Positions 35,575 through 43,507 of a stretch of 57,185 nucleotides of DNA are shown here, one piece after another (position 1 is the stretch's first letter; each line of letters opens with the position of its first letter). The position numbers were made by a program, and so were the translations under genes. Source of the DNA: an uncultured Alteromonadaceae bacterium (lineage in GTDB: Bacteria > Pseudomonadota > Gammaproteobacteria > Enterobacterales > Alteromonadaceae); assembly GCA_913056495.1 (NCBI GenBank), contig CAJXMO010000022.1, positions 1-57,185 of the forward strand, written 5' to 3'. Below the pieces are notes generated by a model. It searched no databases and was not told the origin of the DNA. It saw only the letters and a list, made by a program, of their open reading frames with translations.

Positions 35575-36315
35575 TTAAGATGCGACTTCAAGAATATCGT
35601 CCATACTAACGCTGCCCAAACCTGACAGGTTTAACGATAAGTTATTTCCACTACCGAAACTGACACTATTGACGCTACTGTAAGCGCCAACTTTAATTTC
35701 TGCTCTTTCACCGGATGTAGCATCTATCCCTGTTGCTTTTAGGGTATAAACCCCGGCTCCGGCCTGATTACCATCTTTATCCATTCCATCCCAATAAAAC
35801 CCGGCGTTACCTTCAGATACAGCGCCAACCTCAATCGTATTAACAACTTTGCCGGAACTGTCTGTTACCTGGATGCGAATATCATTCATCCCATTTTCCA
35901 TCATCAACTGACCAGACATACCATAGGTTTCTTCGTCAAACTGGAATAAAGGCACTTCATTGCTTTCAACCAATACGGTTTGACCTACCATAGAAGAAGC
36001 CTGCAATGCTTTATTCGAAGTTTGGCTGGATTCCGAACTTTCTAAAAATTCAGCAAATTGACTGGTAAAACTGTCAAATTTTTCACCTAAATCACTGATC
36101 CCTTCAGCCATAGTGAAATTGGTCATTTGTGAAATCATTTCATCATTACTGGTCGGGTTGGTTGGATCCTGAGCCGCTAACTGGGTCGTTAACAACGCAA
36201 AAAAATCTTCCTGACCGAGCGCTTTCTGGCCGGTCGTTTCTTCAGTCGCTTTCGTTTTGGTATCGGACTTATTCCACCTAAGCGAATCTGCGTAAGATGT
36301 ATCGACTGTACTCAT
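35575..36315 (-). CDS. flgD: Hook-capping protein FlgD
   Basis: Scaffold that caps the growing hook. The 246-residue protein has the conserved N-terminal segment GQEDFFALLTTQLAAQDPTNP near residues 35-55 and a NDEMISQMTNFTMAEGI stretch after it. A C-terminal FlgD Ig-like/tudor portion holds GNAGFYWDGMDKDGNQAGAGVYT near residues 165-190. It is in the expected place between flgC and flgE. Confidence 0.97.
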   Translation of the reverse strand: MSTVDTSYADSLRWNKSDTKTKATEETTGQKALGQEDFFALLTTQLAAQDPTNPTSNDEMISQMTNFTMAEGISDLGEKFDSFTSQFAEFLESSESSQTSNKALQASSMVGQTVLVESNEVPLFQFDEETYGMSGQLMMENGMNDIRIQVTDSSGKVVNTIEVGAVSEGNAGFYWDGMDKDGNQAGAGVYTLKATGIDATSGERAEIKVGAYSSVNSVSFGSGNNLSLNLSGLGSVSMDDILEVAS

Positions 36316-36326
36316 ATCGGGTTACC

Positions 36327-36758
36327 TTATTGACCTTGACCAATTCTAAGCGTTCTGGACAACATTTTTTTCGCCGCATCCGCTATTTGAATATTGGTTT
36401 GATACGAACGTGAAGCAGATATCATATTGGCCATTTCTTCCATTACATTGACATTTGGTTTGTAGATATAACCATTTTTATCGGCCATCGGATGATTTGG
36501 ATTATATTCCACCTGCAAAGGCTTATCGCTTTCGACAATGCCTTTAACTTTTACACCGACATTCTCGGTGTTATTCATATTGCTTTGAGCACGTGAAACC
36601 TCAGCTGCAAATACAGGTTGACGTGAACGGTAGGTTTGCTCAACCGAAGAACTCACACTGTTTGCATTCGAAAGGTTACTTGCTGTCGTATTCAGGCGCA
36701 CAGATTGTGCCGTCATTGCTGATCCTGAAATATCAAAAACGTTAAATAAGCTACTCAT
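36327..36758 (-). CDS. flgC: Flagellar proximal rod protein FlgC
   Basis: Proximal rod subunit of 143 residues, a normal length. It starts MSSLFNVFDISGSAMTAQSVRLNTTA in part, with TASNLSNANSVS as the rod signature. The ending NVMEEMANMISASRSYQTNIQIADAAKKM is characteristic. Its start overlaps the flgB stop by one base. Confidence 0.97.
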   Translation of the reverse strand: MSSLFNVFDISGSAMTAQSVRLNTTASNLSNANSVSSSVEQTYRSRQPVFAAEVSRAQSNMNNTENVGVKVKGIVESDKPLQVEYNPNHPMADKNGYIYKPNVNVMEEMANMISASRSYQTNIQIADAAKKMLSRTLRIGQGQ

Positions 36759-37159
36759 TATGGTTGTCCACCCTTAATTGCTTTTTTAAGCCCGGTAATT
36801 CTGTCTGTCATAAACTGAACACTTGCATTAAACCTTAACTGGTTTTGCAAAAACTCATTTCTTTCAGCCTGCAACTCAACCGTATTACCATCACCTGTAT
36901 CAGGTTGATTTGGGATACGATATTGCAGGCCATCATTCATCTGACTGGAGACGGCAATGTGTTTATCATTGGTTCGTTCAAGCGAAGTGGTATAGTTTTT
37001 TCTGGCACCGGCAAGCGCCTGCTGAAAATCAAAGTCTTTTGCTTTGTATCCGGGTGTATCAGCATTTGCGATATTACTGGCCAATACTTCAGAGCGCTCT
37101 GTTCTGAGTTTGATCGCCTGCGGATGTATACCAAAGGCTTTTTCAAAGGAAATCGCCAT
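36758..37159 (-). CDS. flgB: Flagellar proximal rod protein FlgB
   Basis: Innermost rod subunit, 133 residues. Features are FGIHPQAIKLRTERSEVLASNIANADTPGYKAKDFDF in part, and the C-terminal GDGNTVELQAERNEFLQNQLRFNASVQF. It heads the flgBCDE operon. GGAGAC lies about 8 bases before the ATG, and a near-perfect sigma-54 promoter lies about 35 bases upstream. Confidence 0.97.
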   Translation of the reverse strand: MAISFEKAFGIHPQAIKLRTERSEVLASNIANADTPGYKAKDFDFQQALAGARKNYTTSLERTNDKHIAVSSQMNDGLQYRIPNQPDTGDGNTVELQAERNEFLQNQLRFNASVQFMTDRITGLKKAIKGGQP

Positions 37160-37193
37160 TTTTTTGTCTCCTAAACTTACTTACAAGAGATAA

Positions 37194-37209
37194 AGCAATT
37201 TAGGTGCCA
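37194..37209 (-). promoter_or_regulatory. Sigma-54 promoter of flgBCDE
   Basis: Read on the minus strand the site is TGGCACCTAAATTGCT: both the -24 box TGGCAC and the -12 box TTGCT match the RpoN consensus, with GG-N10-GC spacing. The implied start point is about 25 bases before flgB. In polar flagellar systems such promoters need FlrC-type activators. Confidence 0.9.
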
Positions 37210-37325
37210 AAATAATAAAACTCGAAATCAATAAAAATAATTATTAATAATCAAAAACTTAAAAACAATTAGACGAGTGAAAATTTGAAATGATAATAGG
37301 CAGGTTATAATCTAATTAGCTATTT

Positions 37326-37350
37326 TTGCCGCTTTTGATTAAAGCGGCAA
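37326..37350. terminator. Hairpin after cheR
   Basis: Perfect 10-bp arms TTGCCGCTTT (37326-37335) and AAAGCGGCAA (37341-37350) with a 5-base loop lie just past the cheR stop. There is no T-run on the minus strand, so it may be a weak terminator or an mRNA 3' stabiliser. Confidence 0.5.
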
Positions 37351-37357
37351 TATTAGG

Positions 37358-38188
37358 TTATTTCTTAAGGCGGTAAACAATACCCGGGTTACACCTTTGC
37401 ATCACAAAGTCGTTACTTAACCCAGAAATTGATTCCGAAGCCCCTAAAAACAAATAGCCGTCCGGATTTAAAGCTTTGGCAAATTGCGCCAAAATCTTAG
37501 CTTTGTTTTCAGGCGAAAAATAAATTAAAACGTTACGACAGAAAATAATATCAAACTTACCCAATAAGCTGTAACTGTCGAGTAGATTAAGCTGACGAAA
37601 GCTAGCCATCTTAGTGATATTCGATTTGAGTTTCATTTGCCCCGGCTGTTCCGCTGGTTCAAAAAACTGCTGTTTACGCTGTGGTGACAGGCCTCTGGCA
37701 AGCGCTAAAGTGTCATAAGTCGCCGTTTTACATTGCTCAAGCATGCTCGGTGAAATATCTGTACCCAATACCTGAATTTTACAGGCATTCATCTTTTTTT
37801 GCTGGTGTTCCGCCGCACACATCGCAATTGAATAAGGTTCTTGACCAGATGAGGCAGCAGCTGACCAAATTTTGACAGTTTGATATTTACCATCATATTG
37901 AGGAAATATGTCTTTCATCAATACTTCGAACGGATAAGTATCCCTAAACCACAGTGTTTCATTAGTTGTCATCGCATCGACAACAGCGGCACGTAGTTGC
38001 CGCTCTGTAATGCTCATTGCCCGGTTGACCACTTCAGAGATACTTGACGCGCCAAACTTATTCATTAACGGCGACAGTCGGCTTTTTACCAAATATTGCT
38101 TGCTCTCGCCTAACACGATGCCGCATTGATGTTCGAGAAAAACACAAAACTTTTTGTAATCTTCTGCGCTTATATTTTTATCCAGCAC
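37358..38188 (-). CDS. cheR: Chemotaxis protein methyltransferase CheR
   Basis: Methylates chemoreceptor glutamates using S-adenosylmethionine for adaptation. The 276-residue protein has the all-alpha N-domain (about residues 5-75) and the SAM-binding domain. Signatures are MTTNETLWFRDTYPFEVL near residues 77-94, KIWSAAASSGQEPYSIAM near 106-123, VLGTDISPSMLEQCK near 141-155, and FDIIFCRNVLIYFSPE near 215-230. It follows cheV by 14 bases; the pair lies next to flgB as in Vibrio and Shewanella. Confidence 0.96.
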   Translation of the reverse strand: MLDKNISAEDYKKFCVFLEHQCGIVLGESKQYLVKSRLSPLMNKFGASSISEVVNRAMSITERQLRAAVVDAMTTNETLWFRDTYPFEVLMKDIFPQYDGKYQTVKIWSAAASSGQEPYSIAMCAAEHQQKKMNACKIQVLGTDISPSMLEQCKTATYDTLALARGLSPQRKQQFFEPAEQPGQMKLKSNITKMASFRQLNLLDSYSLLGKFDIIFCRNVLIYFSPENKAKILAQFAKALNPDGYLFLGASESISGLSNDFVMQRCNPGIVYRLKK

Positions 38189-38202
38189 TTATGGTCCCTA
38201 AC

Positions 38203-39126
38203 TTAAACATTCAGCCACTTCTGAACGGCACCAGCCAGCTCATCCGGGTTAAATTTAGCAATAAAGTCATCCGCCCCTACCTTTTCAACCATAGCATGGT
38301 TAAATACCCCACTCAGTGAAGTATGCAATATGACCTTCAGGTTTTTAAGTTTAGGATTATTTTTGATTTCTGCTGTCAGGGTATAGCCATCCATTTCAGG
38401 CATTTCAATATCAGAGATTAATAACGCAACTTTATCTGTTACTTCACCAGTTTCTTCCGCTGCGGCTAATAATTTTGTCAGCGCATCTTTACCATTAATC
38501 GCTAATTGCAGATCAATGCCAAAGCCCTGCAATGCTCTTTTGACCTGATTACGGGCAACAGACGAATCATCAGCAATAAATATCTGTTTATTAGTGTAGT
38601 CTTTTTCAATCGGGGTTGATTGCATGACTTCATCACTCACCTGAGCATCAATAGGCATGATTTCATGCAGAATTTTTTCAACATCCAGAATCTCAACTAA
38701 CTCTTTATCAACTTCGGTAACCGCTGTTAAATAACTGTAGCGACCAGCCCCTTTTGGCGGTGGTAAAATAGATTCCCAGTTAATATTAATAATACGCTCA
38801 ACAGATGATACCAAAAAACCTTGGACCGAACGATTATATTCCGCAATCACAATGAAACAGTTACTGGTATCCTGAATTGCAGGTCCCCCAGTTGCCATGC
38901 TCAAATCAATCACAGATATGGTTTGCCCACGAATATGAGCCACACCACGAATAAAAGGGTTTCTTTTAGGCAAAGAGGTCAATTTGGGACATTGCAGAAC
39001 CTCTCGCACTTTAAAAACGTTAATCCCAAATCTTTGTCGTCCCTGCAACCTAAACAATAAAAGTTCTAACCGGTTTTGGCCAACCAATTGAGTTCGTTGA
39101 TTAACTGAGTCTAAAACGCCCGCCAT
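38203..39126 (-). CDS. cheV: Chemotaxis coupling protein CheV
   Basis: A CheW-like coupling domain (about residues 15-155) is fused to a phosphoacceptor receiver domain (about 178-305). The receiver has IADDSSVARNQV, the phosphorylation-site segment LLISDIEMPEMDGY and ILHTSLSG. It couples receptors to CheA and tunes the signal by phosphorylation. The ATG at 39126 (307 residues, MAGVLDSVNQRTQLV) is preferred over an upstream TTG because GGAGA lies 7 bases before it. It is divergent from flgA. Confidence 0.95.
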   Translation of the reverse strand: MAGVLDSVNQRTQLVGQNRLELLLFRLQGRQRFGINVFKVREVLQCPKLTSLPKRNPFIRGVAHIRGQTISVIDLSMATGGPAIQDTSNCFIVIAEYNRSVQGFLVSSVERIININWESILPPPKGAGRYSYLTAVTEVDKELVEILDVEKILHEIMPIDAQVSDEVMQSTPIEKDYTNKQIFIADDSSVARNQVKRALQGFGIDLQLAINGKDALTKLLAAAEETGEVTDKVALLISDIEMPEMDGYTLTAEIKNNPKLKNLKVILHTSLSGVFNHAMVEKVGADDFIAKFNPDELAGAVQKWLNV

Positions 39127-39165
39127 AGTTTTCTCCAACCTTTACTTCGGCTTATCTGATGATTC

Positions 39166-39182
39166 TGGTGTAATAATTGCTT
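39166..39182 (+). promoter_or_regulatory. Possible sigma-54 promoter for flgA
   Basis: TGGTGTAATAATTGCT has GG-N10-GC spacing and a full -12 box TTGCT but a partial -24 box. It points toward flgA, whose start lies about 135 bases downstream, an unusually long leader, so confidence is limited. Confidence 0.4.
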
Positions 39183-39315
39183 ACTACATTTTATTAGCAT
39201 AATAGCATTTAAAGTCGTCAAAAAAACAACTGTTGTTATTTCATTTATAACGTTTTTTTTAGACTAAGCATAGTCGAATATGCAAAAAGTCGCATTTATT
39301 TGTTGAGGTCAAAAT

Positions 39316-40005
39316 ATGAAAACAACAATTGCTTGGTTATTCACCAGTTTAGCCCTAATCTCTCAGCCAGGTTGGGCTACTCAGTATACGAAAGCGCAAA
39401 TAGAAACACTCGCAGAAACGCATGTTGAATCTATCTATCCGAAACAGCAAGATGAAACGCTTAAAGCTTTTGCTTCGTCAATTGATTCAAGACTGAAAAT
39501 AAATCCGTGCGCGGGTGAATTGGCGGCTGAAGTACCAAATTTTAACCGCTACTCTCGTCATATGACGGTTAAGGTAAAATGCAATTCAGATAATGAGTGG
39601 TTAATATACGTACCGGTTCAGGTCAAAATTATGACACCTGTTGTTGTCGCCAGTCAGTATATTGAATCTGGGCAGACAATAAGTGAATCTGATATACAGG
39701 TTCAATTATTAGAAAAAAATCGCTCAAGAAATGGCTTTATGGCCGATAAAAAGACTATTATTGGTAGTAAAGCCAAACGCCAGATAAAATCAGGGCAAGC
39801 GATTATAAGTCGGAATATTTGCTTTGTATGTCGTGGCGAAATGGTTACAATAGAAGCAATTACTTCCGGACTATCGGTAAAAGCAACAGGCGTTGCTATG
39901 TCTGACGCCAGTTATGGTGAAACCGTCAGCGTTAGAAATAAAAGTTCTAACCGAGTCATCCAGGGCAGAGTCAGTTCTGTCGGTGAAGTGCAAATTTTTT
40001 TATGA
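39316..40005 (+). CDS. flgA: Flagellar P-ring assembly chaperone FlgA
   Basis: Periplasmic chaperone for P-ring (FlgI) assembly. The 229-residue protein has a signal peptide (residues 1-21, cleavage near GWA-TQ) and the SAF domain in its C-terminal half: VVASQYIESGQTISESDIQ near residues 111-129, KRQIKSGQAIISRNI near 154-168, then VSVRNKSSNRVIQGRVSSVGEVQI at the end. It is divergent from cheV and upstream of flgM, the usual order. GAGGT precedes the ATG. Confidence 0.95.
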   Translation: MKTTIAWLFTSLALISQPGWATQYTKAQIETLAETHVESIYPKQQDETLKAFASSIDSRLKINPCAGELAAEVPNFNRYSRHMTVKVKCNSDNEWLIYVPVQVKIMTPVVVASQYIESGQTISESDIQVQLLEKNRSRNGFMADKKTIIGSKAKRQIKSGQAIISRNICFVCRGEMVTIEAITSGLSVKATGVAMSDASYGETVSVRNKSSNRVIQGRVSSVGEVQIFL

Positions 40006-40023
40006 TTATCTACTTACTCGGGC

Positions 40024-40050
40024 TAAAGTTTTAAGTAAGCTCGCCGATAT
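40024..40050 (+). promoter_or_regulatory. Sigma-28 (FliA) promoter of flgMN
   Basis: TAAAGTTT (40024-40031), 11 bases, then GCCGATAT (40043-40050): 15 of 16 consensus positions with ideal spacing. It lies 35 bases before flgM, so the anti-sigma factor is made under control of the sigma factor it inhibits. Confidence 0.9.
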
Positions 40051-40084
40051 ATTAAGTAAGCTAATCATTTAATAGGTATAGATC

Positions 40085-40417
40085 ATGGCAATAAATCTAA
40101 ATAACCTAAATAATCAGCTTGGTAAAAATACCGTTGACGCGCAAAAGTCGCAGCAAAATCAACAGACGAATAACCAAGCAAATCAAGCAGCTCAGCAGGC
40201 TGCCAGCACGGGTGCGCCCAGGCAAGATTCAGTTTCGCTAACGCAAACTGCACAAAACTTAAATAACCTAACCAAAAAAGCATCTAATGCTTCCGGTTTT
40301 GATCAGGAAAAAGTAGATCGTTTGAAAAAAGCGGTTGCTTCCGGTGAATATAAAGTCAATGCAGAAAAGTTAGCAAATAACATTATCGCGAGCGAAGGCA
40401 AGCTATTTGGCCTTTAA
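40085..40417 (+). CDS. flgM: Anti-sigma-28 factor FlgM
   Basis: Binds and holds FliA inactive until the hook is finished and FlgM is exported. The 110-residue protein has a disordered, Asn/Gln-rich N-terminus (residues 1-45). The C-terminal sigma-binding helices contain DSVSLTQTAQNLNNL and EKVDRLKKAVASGEYKVNAEKLANNII, the family signature in part. The Gln/Asn-rich stretch is longer than in enteric FlgM. It is followed by flgN after 24 bases. Confidence 0.95.
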   Translation: MAINLNNLNNQLGKNTVDAQKSQQNQQTNNQANQAAQQAASTGAPRQDSVSLTQTAQNLNNLTKKASNASGFDQEKVDRLKKAVASGEYKVNAEKLANNIIASEGKLFGL

Positions 40418-40441
40418 TCACAGCAATGAGGTTTAATTGTA

Positions 40442-40864
40442 ATGACTCAAAGTAACCAACTGCTAGCAGAACAAGAAACTCAGTTACACGCGTTTATGCA
40501 ACTCTTATCAGATGAGTTAGTTGCGTATAAAGCGCGTAAATCCGATCTTGTTTACCAGATAGCAGTGCAAAAAGATGAGTTATTATCCAAAATTAAACAG
40601 ACAGACGAACAAATAGCGAACCTGGAAAACTTAGCTGAGTTAAAACAGCAAACTGAATTTTCTGATAAAGTGGCTGAGCTTGAACACAGCCTTGAAAAAA
40701 TCAGAATTCAAAGTGCGGTTAACGAGCGGGTTATTCGAACCAGTTTAAATAATGTATTACGCCTTAAGCAATCCATTCTGGCGATGAAAAATTCAGATGC
40801 CATGACATACGACAAGCAAGGTCAGGCACAAACCCAAACACTGGGTAAAGGTATTAAGGCCTAA
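40442..40864 (+). CDS. flgN: Flagellar export chaperone FlgN
   Basis: Cytoplasmic chaperone for FlgK and FlgL. The 140-residue protein is almost wholly helical and coiled coil (about residues 5-120), with the FlgN-type segment LSDELVAYKARKSDLVYQIAVQKDELL in part. Sequence conservation in this family is low; position after flgM and length make the call. GAGG lies 11 bases before the ATG. Confidence 0.85.
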   Translation: MTQSNQLLAEQETQLHAFMQLLSDELVAYKARKSDLVYQIAVQKDELLSKIKQTDEQIANLENLAELKQQTEFSDKVAELEHSLEKIRIQSAVNERVIRTSLNNVLRLKQSILAMKNSDAMTYDKQGQAQTQTLGKGIKA

Positions 40865-41012
40865 AGCGCACAGGTCTATACACCGAATCGCAAATACAAG
40901 CCATCAGTGAATCCCAATCGATACATTCATCCTTAACGCATCAGTTGAAAAACCTTTAAGCTAAGATCTCTTTGCAATCTGGCGTGGGGTTTATCCAGCT
41001 TCGAATCTCTTT

Positions 41013-41068
41013 AGTTTCAATATATGAGTTTCAATATATGAGTTTTGATATCTGAGTTTTGATATATG
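41013..41068. repeat. 14-bp tandem repeat, four copies
   Basis: Copies start at 41013, 41027, 41041 and 41055. The first two are AGTTTCAATATATG; the third and fourth are AGTTTTGATATCTG and AGTTTTGATATATG, so the array consists of two sub-types. It lies in non-coding DNA after flgN. Confidence 0.95.
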
Positions 41069-41185
41069 TGCAGACTGCTCGCTTACAGAATGTTTATATA
41101 AGTAATGACACTTAATAAAAGGCTTTTAATTGTATCGCTTTTGAAAAGCCAGACTATGCACTGCAAGGAATGAAAAGTATTGAAA

Positions 41186-41213
41186 ATGGCCTGATTGTTA
41201 TAATTCAGGCCAT
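41186..41213. terminator. Terminator-like hairpin after flgN
   Basis: ATGGCCTGA (41186-41194) pairs perfectly with TCAGGCCAT (41205-41213), followed by CTTGTTATTT. It may end the flgMN transcript, though it lies 320 bases past flgN. Confidence 0.55.
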
Positions 41214-41373
41214 CTTGTTATTTAACCTCAGTCAGCTGGGTATAAGAATAGCTGAAGTAAAATTGGACTTTATTTTCTGAACAAAACCACAATTTTGTCA
41301 TTTTACGTTCCAATGTGGATAGTTTTTCGACTATCAAGGCATTTTTATTATGTACAGCTGAGGGTATTTAATA

Positions 41374-42069
41374 TTACTGACTAACCAGATTAATACCGGA
41401 TTTTTGTTTGGTTGAAATTAACTGCTCTGCAACTGCACGCGGAATCAAACCTTGAGACGAAGCCACAACAGCGCGACTCTCTACACCGATAACCCGGGCG
41501 TAAACTTCTACCCCCTCTTCTTTATGAGTAAAAGTACCGGTTAAAATAAACTCAATTGGATGATCATGCCTCAGTTCATCAATATCCCGGCTAAACGCAA
41601 AATCACCGGTTTGTGTCACCCGAATGGTTCCGGTTGCTTTATAATCAATGACAGACAAACCTAGGTTTTGCATATTGTGCTGAAAACCTTCTGCGAGATG
41701 ATTACCAAATAAATTGGTTTGCTCTAGATTAGAATCAATTGGAACAAAACTGGTAATTGCAATCGGCGTTTTATCGGTGACATAACGCATATTTTTCACC
41801 AAACGCAGCGACATAGCTTCAACATAATCACTGATGTTTAAGCTGGCTTCCGATCGGATATGCGAGGTTACCTGATTTAAATAAGCATGTGGATTTCTCG
41901 CCCACTGGTTAACATAAGCGGCATCCTGATGACCATTAAAGAGCTCATGTTGCAGATTTTCCGGTTGAATCTCTTGTGTTTCATTCATTTGTTTTTGAGC
42001 CTGCCAGGTACTAAAAGACTGACAACCGGCGATCAACAAAGCACCTGATGCAATAGCTAACTTTTTCAT
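41374..42069 (-). CDS. FlgO-family outer-membrane lipoprotein (second copy)
   Basis: A 231-residue lipoprotein with lipobox LIAGC (Cys16). Its C-terminal half is homologous to the FlgO encoded two genes upstream: both have GDF/YAF/WSR, then a stretch ending SGT or TGT, and an AxAQGF/SSQGLIP-like segment. FlgO proteins surround the outer-membrane part of the flagellum in Vibrio and are needed for full motility. It follows flgP by 14 bases and ends the unit. A separate function is unknown. Confidence 0.82.
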   Translation of the reverse strand: MKKLAIASGALLIAGCQSFSTWQAQKQMNETQEIQPENLQHELFNGHQDAAYVNQWARNPHAYLNQVTSHIRSEASLNISDYVEAMSLRLVKNMRYVTDKTPIAITSFVPIDSNLEQTNLFGNHLAEGFQHNMQNLGLSVIDYKATGTIRVTQTGDFAFSRDIDELRHDHPIEFILTGTFTHKEEGVEVYARVIGVESRAVVASSQGLIPRAVAEQLISTKQKSGINLVSQ

Positions 42070-42083
42070 ATTGCCTTCCCCAA

Positions 42084-42554
42084 CTAATAATATCTTGAAT
42101 CGATAATTCGAGTCTGGCCATTAGTGAAGGCTTTGACCCGATATAAATCACGTAAATTTAATTCAAGCTCTGTTATATAGACACCATCCAGCGGATAAGA
42201 TTTAACCAGACGAGCACCTTTAATGACACCTTGAACTGAAGCATTTAATTTTTCATCACCCATAACCAAATCACGTACCGTCATATTACTACTCAATTTA
42301 TATCCATGGACTTTCTCGGATAAATCGCGGTAAGCATCCAGTTTAGACACTTTAATGGCTTTGATCATCTTAACGGACCGGTCGGCTCCCAACTGACTCT
42401 CAATTGGCGCATAACCCGTTGCGGTTACGATATAATCTTCTTCTGGCAACTGATATTGCCATTCATTATATTTGTTCAACTGAACCACCTCTGGCGCGGT
42501 TTGACAACCAAACAAACAAACCGTCAGGCAAAAGACTTTAAAAATAATTTTCAT
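42084..42554 (-). CDS. flgP: Flagellar lipoprotein FlgP
   Basis: Outer-membrane lipoprotein of the LPP20 family; in Vibrio and Campylobacter FlgP forms basal disk structures around the motor. The 156-residue protein has lipobox LFGC (Cys17) and the family stretch VTATGYAPIESQLGADRSVKMIKAIKVSKLDAYR in part (residues 43-76), and GVYITELELNLRDLYRV near the end. The ATG at 42554 follows GGAGG by 5-6 bases. It overlaps the upstream flgO by 17 bases and is thus coupled to it. Confidence 0.92.
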   Translation of the reverse strand: MKIIFKVFCLTVCLFGCQTAPEVVQLNKYNEWQYQLPEEDYIVTATGYAPIESQLGADRSVKMIKAIKVSKLDAYRDLSEKVHGYKLSSNMTVRDLVMGDEKLNASVQGVIKGARLVKSYPLDGVYITELELNLRDLYRVKAFTNGQTRIIDSRYY

Positions 42555-43209
42555 TGTCGCCTCCAACTATCCGGTCCGATTCACCTTTATGAATTAACAT
42601 ACCGTCTCTTGTGGTAACTTTCTCTTCAGACCAAAATAAATTGTTTGGTAAAAACCCCTGCGCTGTAGCCAGCACTAACCCATTTGCCATTTCCATCATA
42701 CGCACATTAACCACAGCGCCATTTTGATGAGGTGTCAAAGTGCCTGATACGATATATTTGGCGTCAACCCGAGCGCTTAAGTCTGCAAGCTGTCGACTCC
42801 AGGCATAATCTCCATCTTCAGAAACCAGAATATCCGGTCTGAGTTTAAAATCCGTAATTTTGTAACCACGCTTATTGAGCTCATAAACAAAACTTTCTTC
42901 TAACTGTCCACCTAACTGAGCTAGCGGCGCCGCTGAGTCTTGTGAAGCCTGCCGAGTATCCTGCTCAACAAACCGGGTCACAATGATTTTTCCAGTCAGT
43001 GCATGTTTAGCCAACGATGCCACCAACTCATCTGCCAGCATATAACTGTGGGCTTTAATCGATAACTGACTCACTTGTGTCTGACGAGTCTCTTTGTATA
43101 AGCCATCCGGCGTTTCGGGCATTAAATAACTATTAACTGAATGCGTGGAACAAGCAGTGACAGTGCTTCCCAGTATCAGCAACATGATAGATTGAGCTGA
43201 TTTGTTCAT
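42538..43209 (-). CDS. flgO: Flagellar outer-membrane lipoprotein FlgO
   Basis: Predicted lipoprotein of 223 residues with lipobox TVTAC (Cys20) and a FlgO domain over about residues 55-190 (IIVTRFVEQD, ESFVYELNKRGYKITDF, DGDYAWSRQLADL, YIVSGTLTP). It lies directly before flgP and divergent from flgT, the Vibrio arrangement. A paralogue lies after flgP. A weak sigma-54-type site is about 105 bases upstream. Confidence 0.88.
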   Translation of the reverse strand: MNKSAQSIMLLILGSTVTACSTHSVNSYLMPETPDGLYKETRQTQVSQLSIKAHSYMLADELVASLAKHALTGKIIVTRFVEQDTRQASQDSAAPLAQLGGQLEESFVYELNKRGYKITDFKLRPDILVSEDGDYAWSRQLADLSARVDAKYIVSGTLTPHQNGAVVNVRMMEMANGLVLATAQGFLPNNLFWSEEKVTTRDGMLIHKGESDRIVGGDNENYF

Positions 43210-43313
43210 ATAAACCGACCTCTAACCTTTGCTTAGGCCGTTTTTTAAGCTAAGCAATAAAGCTATTAAAAAACGAACAATATCTTGACGATTAATTTAA
43301 TATAGTGACTCAA

Positions 43314-43329
43314 TGCAAAAATAATTCCA
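43314..43329 (-). promoter_or_regulatory. Possible sigma-54 promoter of flgO-flgP
   Basis: Read on the minus strand the site is TGGAATTATTTTTGCA, with GG-N10-GC spacing and a full TTGCA -12 box but a poor -24 box. The start point would be about 95 bases before flgO. Confidence 0.4.
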
Positions 43330-43359
43330 ATTTAAATTCATTCCGCTAATAAATTTGAA

Positions 43360-43382
43360 AACAAGCTGGGCACCGGCTTGTT
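43360..43382. other. Hairpin between the divergent flgO and flgT promoters
   Basis: AACAAGC (43360-43366) mirrors GCTTGTT (43376-43382). It ends 15 bases before the flgT sigma-54 -24 box. It could be a structural separator or a protein-binding site; activators of sigma-54 usually bind further upstream. Confidence 0.4.
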
Positions 43383-43397
43383 ATCGGATTCAAAGTT

Positions 43398-43413
43398 TGG
43401 CACAAAATTCGCT
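43398..43413 (+). promoter_or_regulatory. Sigma-54 promoter of flgT
   Basis: TGGCACAAAATTCGCT has a perfect -24 box TGGCAC, GG-N10-GC spacing and a -12 box with one mismatch (TCGC for TTGC). flgT starts about 95 bases downstream. Confidence 0.8.
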
Positions 43414-43507
43414 TTGAAAGATATCAGAGTCTGAAAAAGTCAAAAATAAGCCAGAAATGATGTTTTTTTGACGCTTTAATAACCATAGACGATTGAATGT
43501 AGCTAAT

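Larger units (their letters stand above)
40865..41373. other. Non-coding gap between flgN and flgO2
   Basis: About 500 bases with no gene I can support. It holds four tandem copies of a 14-bp unit (41013-41068), a terminator-like hairpin (41186-41213) and a small hairpin GATAGT/ACTATC near 41318-41335. The longest plausible frame has about 21 codons and no good ribosome-binding site. Confidence 0.7.
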
